The position numbers were made by a program, and so were the translations under genes. Shown here piece by piece: positions 29,284 through 41,750 of a stretch of DNA of 64,000 bases (position 1 is the first letter of the stretch; the number at the start of each line of letters is the position of its first letter). The notes beneath the pieces are model-generated. The model had not been told where the DNA came from and did no database searches. It worked only from the letters and a program-made list of their open reading frames with translations. The stretch is taken from the NCBI GenBank assembly GCA_015499995.1, contig JADNRV010000072.1, positions 186,001-250,000 on the forward strand. The letters run 5' to 3'. Source of the DNA: Flammula alnicola (taxonomy: Eukaryota; Basidiomycota; Agaricomycetes; Agaricales; Strophariaceae).

Positions 29284-30104
29284 ATCGCTCGGTCTTAGTG
29301 TGGTCCACAGTCCAGGAGCCTAGGTACAACTTCATTTCACTGCAGCAGTGAAATTTCAGACTTCGCTAAACATTAAAAATAACAATTTAAAATGTACTTT
29401 TTGTTCGAGTAAGAAAGGGCAAAGTATCGCTTGGGCGTGCTACGACATGGTGGTAAGGGATGAAGAAGGAAAACGAATGATTCGGAATGAAGGTGAGGAT
29501 AGAGTCTAATGCTAACACAGGTAAATAGCCGAATCGGGATCACGAACTCCAACACTTTTCGAGTCCATGCGTCGATTTGCGACTAACGAAGGTCCCAACA
29601 TTTATTTCTAGGATCGAAAGGGATCCAAATTTTAAAAAATAATTGACACGACTGTTGTTCTTATTGTACATACTGTATTTGTTAATCACAGAGATCTAGG
29701 TCAAACCAATTGTTCCGGGTATTGTGCAGAACTGAGATTGCCAATTGGAGCAGGAGCCGCACCATAATCACACCTTTACCGTTTAGAATGTATTTAAGTG
29801 AAAGTCACTACTAATCATCGAAGACATACGCCCTCCTAGTATTGTCGGCGCTTTGGCTGGGACCTAGCACGCGAAGTAATTTGCTGAGGTCTGTCCTTGC
29901 GGAGCTTTTATTTCTAACCGCAGCGTAAAATCAGTTTAGGTGGGTGTTTGTTGGGTATAAGTTGATGATTTGTTGATGATTCAAGATTCAGTGCTTGATA
30001 ATATAAATAACGATAGGGCCGGCGAGCGGCAAAGCCCGCTACCTTTTTTTTCACTTGGAGAAGTACAATAAGGGTACAAAATAAATAGTACACTATTTCT
30101 TATT
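29284..30104. other. Gene-free stretch
   Basis: AT-rich sequence. I found no further CaaX-ending short ORF, no repeat and no RNA gene. Confidence 0.4.
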
Positions 30105-31376
30105 TTAGTCAATTTCGTTGTTGTTAATCTGCTTATCCTTCTTTTTTGGAGTAGATGTATGTGTAATCCTCTTATGTGTAATGGTGAATCCTTTAAACGA
30201 TTCAATTTTTTGCGGAGGTTGGGTAACACGCCATTGTTGACGAAACTCGTTTGGGACGATTGGTTTCGAAGGACTTTCTGCGCATGTCGTCCCTCGGTTG
30301 AGGACTTTTGCTTTATGTCCTCTAATTTCATATGTCTAAATGTAGTGAGAAACTGTTTCGAGGTACGAAATCATAATACATACCCTATCAAATCCTCCAG
30401 CAGCATTAAGCTTGTCCTTATATACATTTTTGGAGTGTAGAGAAACAAGGAGCAGCATGAGAGATCCTGGTTGTAACTTATCTGAAAGCATCCAGGGTGC
30501 CACAAGTTTTTGTTGTTCATCGAATATGTCATGTTGTTTCAAAGCGTCCTTATTGAGGTTGAAGTATGGCGGTTTAAAGTCCGGCAGTACAGCAGGATGA
30601 TAATGAGCACCGCTATGAGTTTCTAAATACAAGTGTGACATAATTGATTGTTATAATAAATTGATAACATAAAGGTAAGATGGTCATACTGACTTGTTTT
30701 GTCTGTAATGCGGTCTTGGTCAAATTCAACAGTCTAGGTATGATGTAAGAACTAATTGTTTCGTGATTATTGGTTTAGCGAACCTCGTATTTTTCCCAAA
30801 GAACGTGGAGGTTTTCCTCCAATTGGCCTTCACAGTTGTAGACTCCTTTCCAACTTGTAGTCTTGGAAGGATACTGTAAATGTAGAAATGGTTAGAATCA
30901 ATGGGTTGTTCACAAATATATTTTATTTAAATCTTACCTGGTGTTCAATCTCATCACTCACTTTATCTAATTCTTCCATCTCGTTCAGCATTTTTATTTG
31001 GTTGTTCCATACTGAGTTTAACAAGGCGTTTGAGCCACAAATTCCTTTGAATGCCATTACGTCTTGCACATGTTCTCCATCTTTCATGGGCTTGAACTTT
31101 AGTATGTTAGCATGTTTTTTTGATGCGGTAGATTATTAGTTCGAGACTGACAAATATTCCTCCTTTGCTTAGGCGGTTACCGGATGCCCCAAACTTTGTA
31201 CCTTGTTGTTGGCCGAGGAGTTCACCGATGACGAGACAAACGAGATCAGTGTTTTTGTCGGTGTGTTTTAGTTTTTCCCAAGTATATGTGGGTCGATTTC
31301 TAACATTGAGGATTTGAGCTTTAGAGCCCAGGAAGGCATCGGGTCGGGAATAAATGAGTTTTGTTAAATCATTCAT
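30105..31376 (-). CDS. Intact six-exon protein of unknown function
   Basis: 327 aa. Exons 31376-31152, 31096-30938, 30873-30784, 30733-30694, 30622-30384 and 30335-30105 all have GT-AG borders and keep one frame to TAA. Notable stretches: RPTYTWEKLKHTDKNTDLVC, GNRLSKGGIF, VMAFKGICGSNALLNSVWNN, YPSKTTSWKGVYNCEGQLEE, HYHPAVLPDFKPPYFNLNKD, KQHDIFDEQQKLVAPW and LQPGSLMLLLVSLHS. The C-terminal 75 residues are basic (TPKKKDKQINNNEID). No signal peptide or membrane segment. The central block resembles proteins I associate with repeat-rich regions of agaricomycete genomes, but I cannot name a domain. Its intact splicing frame argues for a real gene despite its repeat-rich setting. Confidence 0.65.
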
Positions 31377-32929
31377 GAGCAAGAAACTCGGAGAAACTAA
31401 GGAGAAGAGTTTTGCTATTGTAGGGTCTTTCTATGTCTTATTATGAGATCATTGTGATGTATTACATTATAAGCATGTTACATATCAGTGGTAGCTATGG
31501 CGTATGCATGCATTACATGGCTTTCTGACACCCTATCTGACGCTTTGGAGAGGTTAAAAGTAAACAAAGAACAACAACTCCGACTTAGGTGAATCTTGAA
31601 TCCTTTGGCCCACAACTTATTTTGGCTGTTGATTGAATTTATTCTGTATGGTAGAATACTTAGTATACATGTATTACATTGCTTTACAGTGTTCAAAACA
31701 TATTTAACTGGTGTATAGCTCTTACAATGTAATGACACCCTATCTGAACTTTTCTGAAGAAGGAAATAGTCCAGCGATGGAAATAGACATGAGAGATGTT
31801 TATGATGCTCAACAAATTTGGAGAGACAGCGTATGATAAGCGATAGCTATAGGACGACAAAGACAAGAGTGGACCGCGGAATGGCTGACTAATCAGTGAC
31901 GCAACGTCGAGATCGGCTGAGTTTGTATGTGGCGTGGGAGGACCAATCTCGCAATCTTCTGCCAATTTTCAAAAACGAAGCAGTGTAAGACTGGGGAGGG
32001 GCAGCGCCTGATGTTGATATGGCCTGCTGACTAACGGCACCGCCACACGAAATCCGCGAAACCCTTGACATTTGTTAGCGCTTCACGATAATCACACATC
32101 TTCATGTCCCAGAGGCATGATCCACATAGAATATTTAGTTGAGATTTATTAGAGTAGAAGGCAATAGAATTTTTGGGTATCCAAAGCCTTGACCAGCATG
32201 TCAGTGTTATTTTTGCTTGCAGACGCGTCCATTTATTATGCATTAGGTAAGCTTTTGACCGCGTTTTTGCCTCATTTTTAAAAGCAAAATTGCAGCTCAC
32301 CACTTGGTTTTATTGACCACATTTATAGAGATAAAATACACCTTTGTTTATTATCTAGGCTTTCGCCTGAAAAAATTTAAATTTACAGTTCATTCTTCGT
32401 CCCATTACATATAGATCAGACCTTATCCTGCAACTTTTTTATATTTTTTTCAGGCGAAAGCCTAGCTATGTTATTTAACTTATGATTTACTTTTTCACCT
32501 TGCGAAAAGAGGCATGTTATGTCGTTAAATATTGTTTTTCCATTTCTTATGCAGAATCATAAGGCGGGACAACAAGTACAAACAAAATCAGCAGAACCGG
32601 CGTTGCCCCTCCCCAGTAAGACCCTCTACCATAAGGTAGCGGGAATATCTCGTATAATGTGGCCAGGTAAAGACCGATAGAGGTGATTTTTAAACGGAAA
32701 CTATTTCTTTCATTGAAAGACAACTTTTGAATAATAAACATATTCATCTACGCTAGCCCATATAGTGTAGATTATACTTGTAGGTATCAACGAAGGGACC
32801 ATAATCAGCGGATCAAAGGGTCCTGGTCCACAGATCCCGCGGAGGTGACTGGGGTCCTACTACCGGTTCAAGCTTCGCGGCTTGGTCTGGAATCCAACAA
32901 CTAAGTATCTCTTTGCACAACACAGAACG
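31377..32929. other. Gene-free stretch with a short inverted-repeat element
   Basis: 1.5 kb without a supportable gene. TGACACCCTATCTGA occurs twice (31526 and 31733). A 111-bp inverted-repeat element lies at 32355-32465 (separate entry). Confidence 0.45.
32355..32465. repeat. 111-bp MITE-like element with 21-bp terminal inverted repeats
   Basis: CTAGGCTTTCGCCTGA followed by A-run at 32355-32375 is exactly inverted at 32445-32465. The interior is AT-rich and non-coding. Confidence 0.65.
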
Positions 32930-33583
32930 ATGTCGATGCAAACAGAACCACAACCTAGTAAAGCCGATGCACTCAAGGCATACGAATCATACCCATTCGC
33001 CTCGGACGAAACCTACCAGGTGGGTTGCTCGCCAAATCGCCAACGTCTAAATCAGATTTTCAAGTGAATTGTTCCGACTTTTGCAAGCAAGGTCTAGCTA
33101 GCATCCTTACAGGCGGTACACTAGATCCAAACTCATCTCTGGAGGTACATGAAGAGATGGTTAGGCGGACGCGCGTGTTCTATTTCAATAAGTGAGCGAC
33201 TCCGTTCCCTACTTCGCACTGCGTACAAACTCGTTGTAACTTTCATATTTTATACAGGATCACGGGCAACACGATCACCATGGACGAAGCGCTCGATTAT
33301 GAAAACTCTCTGAGGCAGTCTTCAGCACGGAGAGATGAAGCCGCAGCGAGTGCTGACGACGAGAATCGTGTCTTGACGTTTGCCGAATTGAAGGAGCTGA
33401 TCGAGACAGGCAATGTCGACAAGATTCCCAACAATAAAGTCATTCCAGAAGGACTGAATGTGCGTTATCCTACTTTGTTTTGACACGAGTCCATAATGAT
33501 GCTCCTGGTAGGACGCTCCTCCTAGCGAATCAACAGCTCCTGCGCGAAAGAAGCCTTGGGAGATAGCTACAGAGCAATCATAA
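32930..33583 (+). CDS. PEX39-like PTS2-import factor (KPWE motif)
   Basis: 155-aa protein from exons 32930-33019, 33088-33191, 33258-33459 and 33512-33583. Conserved-looking blocks: YPFASDETYQQGLASILTGG, MVRRTRVFYFNKITGNTITM, LTFAELKELIETG, IPNNKVIPEGLN and the C-terminal APARKKPWEIATEQS. A small cytosolic fungal protein with FYFNxxTG, IPNNxVIPxGLN and a terminal KPWE matches what I know of Pex39 (yeast Yjr012c), which binds PEX7 through an [R/K]PWE motif and helps PTS2 cargo into peroxisomes. The assignment rests on that motif and overall layout. No membrane segment. Intact. Confidence 0.7.
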
Positions 33584-34371
33584 ATACTCCCAAAGTCCCG
33601 AGCCCAATTGTACGAGTACCTGTATGAAACGAGAGCGAAGTGAAACACGCTAGACCTTTTTTTGTGAAACTGCTATAATGGCGGACGCTACCGCAGGATA
33701 AAGAATCTATGTCCCGGTTCAGGTGAAAGTGGGTGTAGCGCCTACTTGATTGAAATATACTAGACTGCACGATGTTGTCTTCTTCGTGACATCATCCACT
33801 AGGGAAACCGATAACAATCAACAAAGAAAGAAGAGAGCATAAACCAGGGGGAGACGACTTGTGTAAGTGTGAAAAGACACGAATAAAGAGCACCGGATGT
33901 TACAACAGACACATTCTGATAAAGAAAAGAGATAAAGGAAAGAAGAGCAGGACGGTCCGCAAGAAGAGAAAATGTAAAAGTATGAGATACAAGAAAGGGA
34001 CATCGCAGGCGCATAGTATAAAAGGCATAAAGAATATCAGCCTTGAGCAGCAATGAGGGAAAAGACACAAATTCTGGGTTGTGATCTTCTATACGACCAC
34101 ACCGAGAACCCACCAGTGCGGGTAGGATATTACGTACTAGAGACAGATGCTCTTTCCACTCTCCAATGCCGTGAAATTTCTTCTGCCAGCCTGACTGTAG
34201 GGTATTATCAACAGTCATCGAGCCTTGAAGCCTGGACGTCCATGGTGATGTGATGATTTAATCTCCTTACCGCAGCCGAGCAATAAACGCAGGTTGCGGG
34301 AGGTGGAAGCGATAGTGGAACCCGAACGTTCATTGCATCCTTGAAACAGAAACAAATCGCCCAGGCTCCCA
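33584..34371. other. Convergent intergenic region
   Basis: 3' ends of the PEX39-like and EST1/SMG7-like genes face each other. I see no gene or repeat. Confidence 0.4.
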
Positions 34372-37300
34372 TCAGCCCGTGTTGCCCCAAACCTGAGACA
34401 TAGGAGGAGACATGTAACTTTGCGGCGTGACACGAGGGTCATGCATCGAGAGCTGCCTCGAGTGGTACCCTGAAGGCGCACTCGTATAATATTGCGTAGG
34501 TGGTGCTCCGTGGCCACCCAGTGAGCCGAGAGGAAGCGGCGAGTTCAAATATCCGGAGGATGGCGAAGAGAGATTATGCTTGGGTCTATGAATAGGCGGT
34601 TGAATGGGAGAAGAATACGTGAAAGGATCGTGCTGAACCTGGCTATGATTCGGGAAAAGTTGGGCAGCGACAGACGACGACGGCATATGATGATGTTGCT
34701 GTCTCTGGTTTACGCTGGTACTCGATAGCGTCGTCTGCGGTGGCTGTGCGAAGGGCGTTGAAGGCAGCGCACCGACAAAGTTCTGCTGCGAGTTCTGCGA
34801 TTGGCTGGGGTACGATGACGTCCATATAGACTGCTGCGAGAGATCCTGGGATGTGCCAAGGGCAGCCGAGAACTGACGCGGCGAAGTCTGGTAGATATGC
34901 CCGCCGGCATGGGCACCAGGGGCGTTTCCGCCGTTACCGGTGTACATGAGAGGTTGCTCGTCACGGGAAGCCGACCAAATGGATTGACTCGGGCGATGGG
35001 ACAATTCAGACCCAAAAAGAAATTTGGGCTGCGGGGCGGTCGATATCGACTCGATATGTGGGAGAAGACTCCCAGTTAGAGGCCTGCTTGCGCCATTGAA
35101 ACCCATGACGTCGTTCAACAGGTCTTGGGCAGTAGTCGCGGGCGCCGGAGGAGGTGCAACCAGGGGGCTAAAAGTTGATGGTATCGCAGGCAGATAATGT
35201 GTTGGTGATCTGGGAGATAGAGCTTTCGGACTGAGCATCGGCTTGACTGGAGTGAGAGGAGTCGCGTAGAGGCTCGGTGACAGAGTAGGCGAGATACTTG
35301 CTCTGGTCAACAAGAAGTGGTTAATGCGCGAGATTATGGCAGAAAAGAGTAAAACTGACCTTGGATCCCAAACAATCTCGTCGTCCTGCTGGTCCTCGTC
35401 CACAACGTCTTCGGACGTATTCAAGAACTTGAATGCATCACCAACGGGGTCATCGTCCGTACGGCTGGTAAATTCTGTCATATCGTCATCATCAGGATTG
35501 CGTCTGGGGTGCAAACCCAGGCTGGTGTCCCTAATTGTGGCTAGTAATTCTTGCTGGTCGATTGGGACATTGGCATCTTCGGCCACTGTGGTCATTTCCG
35601 TGTGCGAAGGTGGGCGTACATCTTCAACAACATCAAGGTTAAACATGATATGGTTATTGATCAACAGGAGCGGGGAGTTCTGCGCCAAAAAAATCCTCAG
35701 TCTCAATTTTGTCAACGGAAGGTGGAAAAGACAAGGCATACCTCCATTTTCGCCAAAGCTTTCGCGTCTTCCAACAAATCAGAAATCCTCATCAACTGCT
35801 CTACGTTCGGGTGGACTTGTTCTCTTGCTGAAACCCCATTCGCTGGCTTCTCTCCGTTGTCACTTTTCTTGACTTCGCCCATCAATTTCCTAAGCGGCAA
35901 GAATCCTCTCATCTCGATATCCTCTTCAAGGGGAGCACTTAACACGGGCAACTTGGTCACAGGGAACGCCTGCGACAACGCAAGTATAAACCGCGCATAT
36001 GCCTGCCAGAAGCGCAGAGTCTTCGCAGAGTAGCCGCTGATCTTGTTTGGCGATTTCTTTTCCACCTTCAACCCTCTAGCTTCTTCCTTTGCCTGGAACG
36101 CGATGAATTCTTGATCCTGGACGACATATTTGAAGTTGGCACGAAGCCATTTGCTTGCGATCCTGAGAGCAGGGAGAGTGCGCCTGAATGTGGCACTGAT
36201 GCGCTGGGCGAGATCGTCGAGGTCGTCCATCGTAGGTGGGTCCTTGAGTTCGTCCTTGCCCACTTCAAGAAGGGCGAAGTGAAGGTCCATCAGATGGTCG
36301 AGCATGGCCCATTCGATAATCGTAGAGGTTCCTGGTGGAACAACGGTAGGCTGGTGGTTCCGACTATGGGATGTCGAAGAAGTGTCGCGAATCATGCGGT
36401 GTTTCCACAATGCCCCTTGGGAAAGGACAATAGTATTCGAGATCATATCGATGGGTAGATGGCGTTCCGAGACAAGAGCGTAGAATTCGTTGGCTACTTT
36501 TTCGTTATGTTTGGGTGAGATTGATTTCATCCTAAACAAATATTCATAAGAAGTCATGAGGAAACTATTAGCGCGGAAAGGACGCACTTCTCAACACCCT
36601 TATCCATACCGACACGCCACAGAGCATGTAAAACCACGACACTCTCCTGAAAAGCCTCAATCCTCAATCTCAGCGAAGGATGGGCATCATTCGAGGTACT
36701 CCTATCTCGCTCCCTCCTCATCTTTTGTCTCCACATCTCCAGAGCCTTTGTCAAGACAGTGCCCAAATTCTCGGCGGCAGTATCGTACGGTTGGCTGACG
36801 CATAGAGCCCGATAATAGTGAATAAGAGAGCCGAAGGAGTCCTTCTTGTACGATGCAAGGATTGCGAGTTGATGAGAAGGATTTCCTTCAGACGGTACGA
36901 GCATGCGTGCTTGTTCGTAGCACTGCTGTGCTTTATTATAGTTCCTCGGACGTGGCGGGTTATCAATTGCTCCGCCACGCCTATTCCTGCCCCGCCTCCC
37001 TGGGCCACCATCCTCCTGGCCTGCCCGCTTCCCGCCGCTCTCATTATACAACTCTCGATAACGAGCGATATCGCCTAAGCAAATCAGAGCTTTACTTAGG
37101 ATGGCGAGGCGGCTTTCGCGCTCCTCTGGTGTCGTGGGTACGAAAGACGCCGTCAGATCTTCGGGTGGGAACTGGAAGTGATTGCGGCCATTGGCGCCAT
37201 GCATAACTCCGTCCCGAGTCTCGGCGCCCTCAGTGGCACTGACGGTGGCGGGCACATCGTCCGCATCGGTCATAAGGCCAAGAGCCAAAAGGGCAGGCTG

Positions 37301-37792
37301 AGCTTCGTCGAGATCGAAGAGCCGCCGAAGGCGCAGGACAAGCTGGGTCCAGAACTTCTCCTCGTCGGCTAGAAAATTGCGAAATCGCTGGACGAGCTTG
37401 CGATGTTCCACGACGCCATGGTTGCTTTGCCTAGGGTGGGGCCCCTGCTGGCCTTGATTTTGCTGCTGGCGCTGGTTATTTTGAATGGCACGATCGAGAG
37501 CTGCAATGCGCTGCTTGTATGATGAGATGAAGGCATATGATGTCTGCATCCATAGGTGATTCTCGACATCCTTCGATTCTTTGGCATTCGGATGGACGAG
37601 TAGTAGGTTCAGGTAGCGCCTCCGGAGGCTGACAAGCAGCATGCATTAGCGGTGGCGCGGATATGGTAGACTATCGGCTTACTTCTTTCGCTGGAAATCA
37701 ACCTCTTTATCGAATGGCTCCTTGGTTTTGAGTAATTCTTTCAACGATTGGTGTATGCTTTTCGCCTCACTGACCAGCAAAGGGGTTGACAT
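34372..37792 (-). CDS. EST1/EBS1/SMG7-family protein
   Basis: 1063 aa. Exons 37792-37683, 37628-36588, 36531-35742, 35679-35360 and 35302-34372; the last intron is 57 nt, so its retention would keep frame. N-terminal region: KSIHQSLKELLKTKEPFDKE, RRRYLNLLLVHPNAKESKDV ENHLW (EST1-type 14-3-3-like start). Then LGDIARYRELY, NYNKAQQCYEQARMLVPSEG, NPSHQLAILASYKKDSFGSL IHYYRAL, the signature of the EST1 DNA/RNA-binding domain with TPR-like repeats. The last 350 residues are Ser/Pro/Gln-rich. No PIN nuclease is visible, so SMG7/Ebs1 rather than SMG6. Family members act in nonsense-mediated mRNA decay and, in yeast Est1, telomerase recruitment. Start is the first Met before KSIHQSL. Confidence 0.88.
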
Positions 37793-38325
37793 GGTCGAGA
37801 AGAGCAGAGGCGCCGAACGGGTTCAAACGGTGTGCAGCATTAAGTAAGGTCCCCACATTTAAAAAAAAAGCAATACATACCGGGCGACAGATGCAGGCTG
37901 TTCAGTCATTGATGATCTTCTGGTCTTGTTGTCAGATACAATCCATTGTCTCTGTCCGCCAATATAAGAGCTTTCTTGCGCTCACGGGGAAGAATAAGAA
38001 GCGTTGTAAAGACAGCAGAAATGGACAAGATTTGAAGAATTATGCCACACACACTTTTGTTCAGTCATCCATCTCAATAAAATCCGTGGGAAAGAAACAG
38101 CACTGAAGTAGTTGCCTAATCCGCCGATGGCAGTGGCACAATGCATATGAGATAAAACAACAGGTATATACAGGTGTATTCGTGGATAGCTATTTACAAC
38201 TCAGAAAACAATAGCTTGTGGTATATAATAAAAGTACTCTAGACATATGTAGTTCCAGCAAGAAATAGTTCAAGACAGTCGGGTAGGTAACATGGAGATC
38301 ACAAGTTGAACATCCCAGGCCCATA
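37793..38325. other. Intergenic region
   Basis: Upstream region of the EST1/SMG7-like gene and 3' flank of the SNF2 gene. No gene or repeat seen. Confidence 0.4.
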
Positions 38326-41300
38326 TCAATCAGATTCTTCGTCATCGTCCCTGCCTCCAGGTCGGAAAAGCGCGAGCAAGTCGTCCATGCCGAGACGCAT
38401 GTTCTTGATTTTGTCTCCACTGAGCGCAGCTGCGGCAAGTGCCCGCTTCTTCTCCTGCAACTGAGATGACGGTCATCACAAAATGAGCCCATGCAACAAC
38501 CAAGAACAAGCAATAAATAAACTCACGAGCAAGATGCGGTCCTCGACCGTTCCATCAATCTTAAGCTTGAAGATATTAACATCGCGCTCTTGGCCGAAGC
38601 GATGTGCACGGTCAAAGGCTTGGTCCTATGAACGAAGCAAAGCAGAGAGACATGTTGGCGATACATTCCTTAAAATTGTGAAAACAGCACCCACCTCGAG
38701 TGCCGGGTTCCACCACAAGTCAACAAGAATCACGTTATTGCAAGCTGTCAAGTTAAGACCTAGATGCAGCACAGTTGGTCAAGACCAGCCATGTACAGAT
38801 AGATCAGATACGCACCAGTGCTTCCAGCCTTGAACGAGATCAGGATCACTCGAGTCGTGGTACTGGTCTTGATCTTCGTCAAGGCAGCCTCGCGATCTTT
38901 GGGGTTCATAGATCCATCATCTAAGAGACATTAAATTAGAATCAGGGTACATCACAACAGAGTCAAAAGCGGCAGAGAATAGCTCACATCGCACATATTT
39001 GATTCCCTTTTCCGACAAAAATGGTTCGAGGAGATCAAGCATACTCGTAAATTGAGAGAAAATAATGGTCTTCTCCTCGCGATTCGAACGTGCATCAATC
39101 TGCTTCAAGAGCTTGAGCACCATCCTAATCTTTGCAGACGAAGGGCGGTCCCTCTCTGCGCGTTTGGCTTGGATGGCAAGCGGCACGCAGTCCCGGCAGT
39201 GCGTGTTCCACTCGCCCTCGCCTGTGTTATCTCTTCGTAACCTTTGGATAAACACGATTGAATTAGCTTTTTCATGGGCGCTTGGCAGACGAAATTCAAT
39301 GCACTCACTCGGAGGTGCACATCTGACATTTCCTCGTAACACCCATCTGACCAAAAGCAGCAATAAGGTCGTCATCAGGGTCCGCGTCCTTGTCATCTTT
39401 GCCCTTAGCCACAGCTTTGGGCTCGAGTGCCTCTGAATCCTTCTTGTAATCCGCCGAGACGAGAATTGGATGGTTGCAAGCTGCCGCATAATTCATAACC
39501 TCAGTAAGTACAAGAACAGGAAAGAGAATACACCGTTAGAAGAAAAGACTGACGACCCACCTTGACGAAGCCTGAGCAAGAGCAACAGCACAGACATATA
39601 ACTGCTTCCCCCCTTGCTCGCCATCAACTTCTCAATGACACTCTCCATCTTGGTTTCCAACGAATCGTAGAATTGGCGCTCAGAATCGTCAAAGTCGCAC
39701 GTTACCACCTCGACCGTGCGTTTGGGCAGCTCAATCAGAACTTTTCCATTGATGGTCTCATCTTTCCGACGACGAAGCATGATCTGCTTCAGGACGACCT
39801 ACATCGATTAAAGGTCATAAGAGTGAGAAATTGTTCTGTTCGACGGAAATCATGCCTGTAGGCGCTTCATAGCGCGTCCAGCACCTCGACCGCTGTTCAC
39901 GGGTTTAGCTATCTGGATATTGAAGGTATCCCAGTTGGATAGTGGTTTAATCCGAAGGAACTTGATCAAGGAGTACAATTCCGTGACGTTGTTCTGCCTG
40001 TATAACAAAATAAATCCAAAGGAGAGACTGGAGAGACAACCAATACGAACATCGGTGTACCAGTCAAACACCAACGAAACTTGCTCTGAAGCTCACAGCA
40101 GGCGATGGCGCCCTTCGTCTTGACGTTCTTGATGTTATGAGCCTCGTCTACAATGGGCGTCCATTAGCACCGAGGAACGACCAGATACCCGCAAACAAAA
40201 CACACCAAGAACAATCCGCCACCATTTAACACCGTAGATCGCAGACTTCTTCGAACCCGCCTTCGCCTTACCCTTCTTAGCAATCGTCCGCCCGAAATCT
40301 TCTTCGGAATCACTCTCAGAATCAACCGGCGTAGTCTTCTTGGATGAGGCTTTCGACGATGACTTGGATTCATCCTTCGCAGAAGGGCTGTGGGCCATAT
40401 ATTCCGACTTGACAGTGTCGTAGGTCGTGACGACTACGTGGTATTTTTGCAGCACTGCCGGATCTGTGCAATAGACGGTCAGTCAACATTGTGCAGAAAG
40501 ACGAAAGGAAAACAATGTACCCGTTGTACGGGTTGTCCCTTGGTGCTTGAGAACCCTCAGATTGGTCATTTTCGTGATTTCATCAGCCCATTGACCGACA
40601 AGAGCGAGCGGACAGACGACCCTGAATTTTATTTAGAAAATGTCGCGTAAAGGAAAGGCTGAAAACCGTACAAAGTCGAAGCGCTGAAGCCCTCCTCTTT
40701 ATCAGATTTCTTGGCCCGACCCTCGACGATCCGTGTCAACGTCTGGATCGTCTTTCCGAGACTACAAAACAAGTCAGGACCAGATATAAAAATGGATGAA
40801 CAAGTCGAATATACCCCATATCGTCCGCCAGAATGCCGCCGGTCCGCTTCCTGCTCAAATCCTCACGGTCCCGCATCCATGCACGTCCAAGAATCTGATG
40901 GGCCATGAGCTGGATGCCCTCCTTAAAGCCATCCACGGTAGCCTGCGTCATATCAATCTCAATGTCTGCATCGAGCTCCTGATTCATTCCACCACCCATG
41001 AGGTCGCGGAGGGCCTTCTCCGCCTCTCCAGCAGACATGAAAGCATTCTCATCGTGAAAGTCGGGGATTTTGACTTCCTCGCCGTCGGGCTCTTGCGCTG
41101 TACCTGATGGGATGATAGATCGTGGCAGAAAACCACCTTGAAGGAGGTCACGATTGGTGGGAACGTGCACGGGCACCGCAGGCTTTGCAACGATCTTCGG
41201 TGGGAAGAATGCATCGTTAGGACGAGGCTGGGGCTTGGATGGTGGAAGCATGTTCTGGAGGCGTTGTTGGAGAGGAGCAGGAGGAGCAGGAGGGGGTTTG

Positions 41301-41750
41301 GTGTTCGATTTTGCTGGGGTTTTAAATTGTTTCCTGAATAAATGGATTTAGTGTTTTACGTTCCAACCACGCAGGGCTAGGCTCACCCTGCAGAGATTTC
41401 AACCACGTCGTCGTCGTCGCTGGCCTCTTCCTCCTCTTCCAGTTCGTCCTCTTCGTCTGAAGAGATGACTACGGTGCTCCTCTTAACGACAGGAACGGCA
41501 GTTTGCTTCTTCTGAGGCGGCCTCGAGGGTGGCGCAGAAGATGTGGAGCTGGACGATGCAACAGACTTGATGATCCGTGAGCGACGTTTCATCAAACACG
41601 CGTAAAACACTTACGATGGCCTTCGATTGCTGTCTGCGTGGTCCCCCGAATTCAGGATATAGATTTACGTCTTCGGCAAACCTCTTTCGACTGGACCGCG
41701 ATCAACGAGAGCGATTGATGACAAATTTCAATGGCTTACATGTGTTCCAT
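38326..41750 (-). CDS. SNF2-family DNA-dependent ATPase (Rad5/Rad16/ULS1 branch)
   Basis: 846 aa from 16 exons: 41750-41740, 41690-41615, 41565-41387, 41333-40815, 40761-40672, 40621-40521, 40463-40206, 40147-40051, 39997-39856, 39798-39561, 39480-39309, 39241-38988, 38920-38816, 38759-38695, 38625-38527, 38460-38326; the lengths sum to whole codons. N-terminus Ser- and Asp/Glu-rich. Motor: [16 protein letters not shown] (about residue 260), [13 protein letters not shown] (about 410), [67 protein letters not shown] charged Ser/Lys insertion separates motifs Ia and II. CQMC...HCRDC between the lobes sits where Rad5-type proteins have a RING but has too few ligands for a full one. Exon 1 is only 11 nt; a later Met (41592) is an alternative start. 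One intron (39855-39799) uses a GC donor. Confidence 0.87.
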
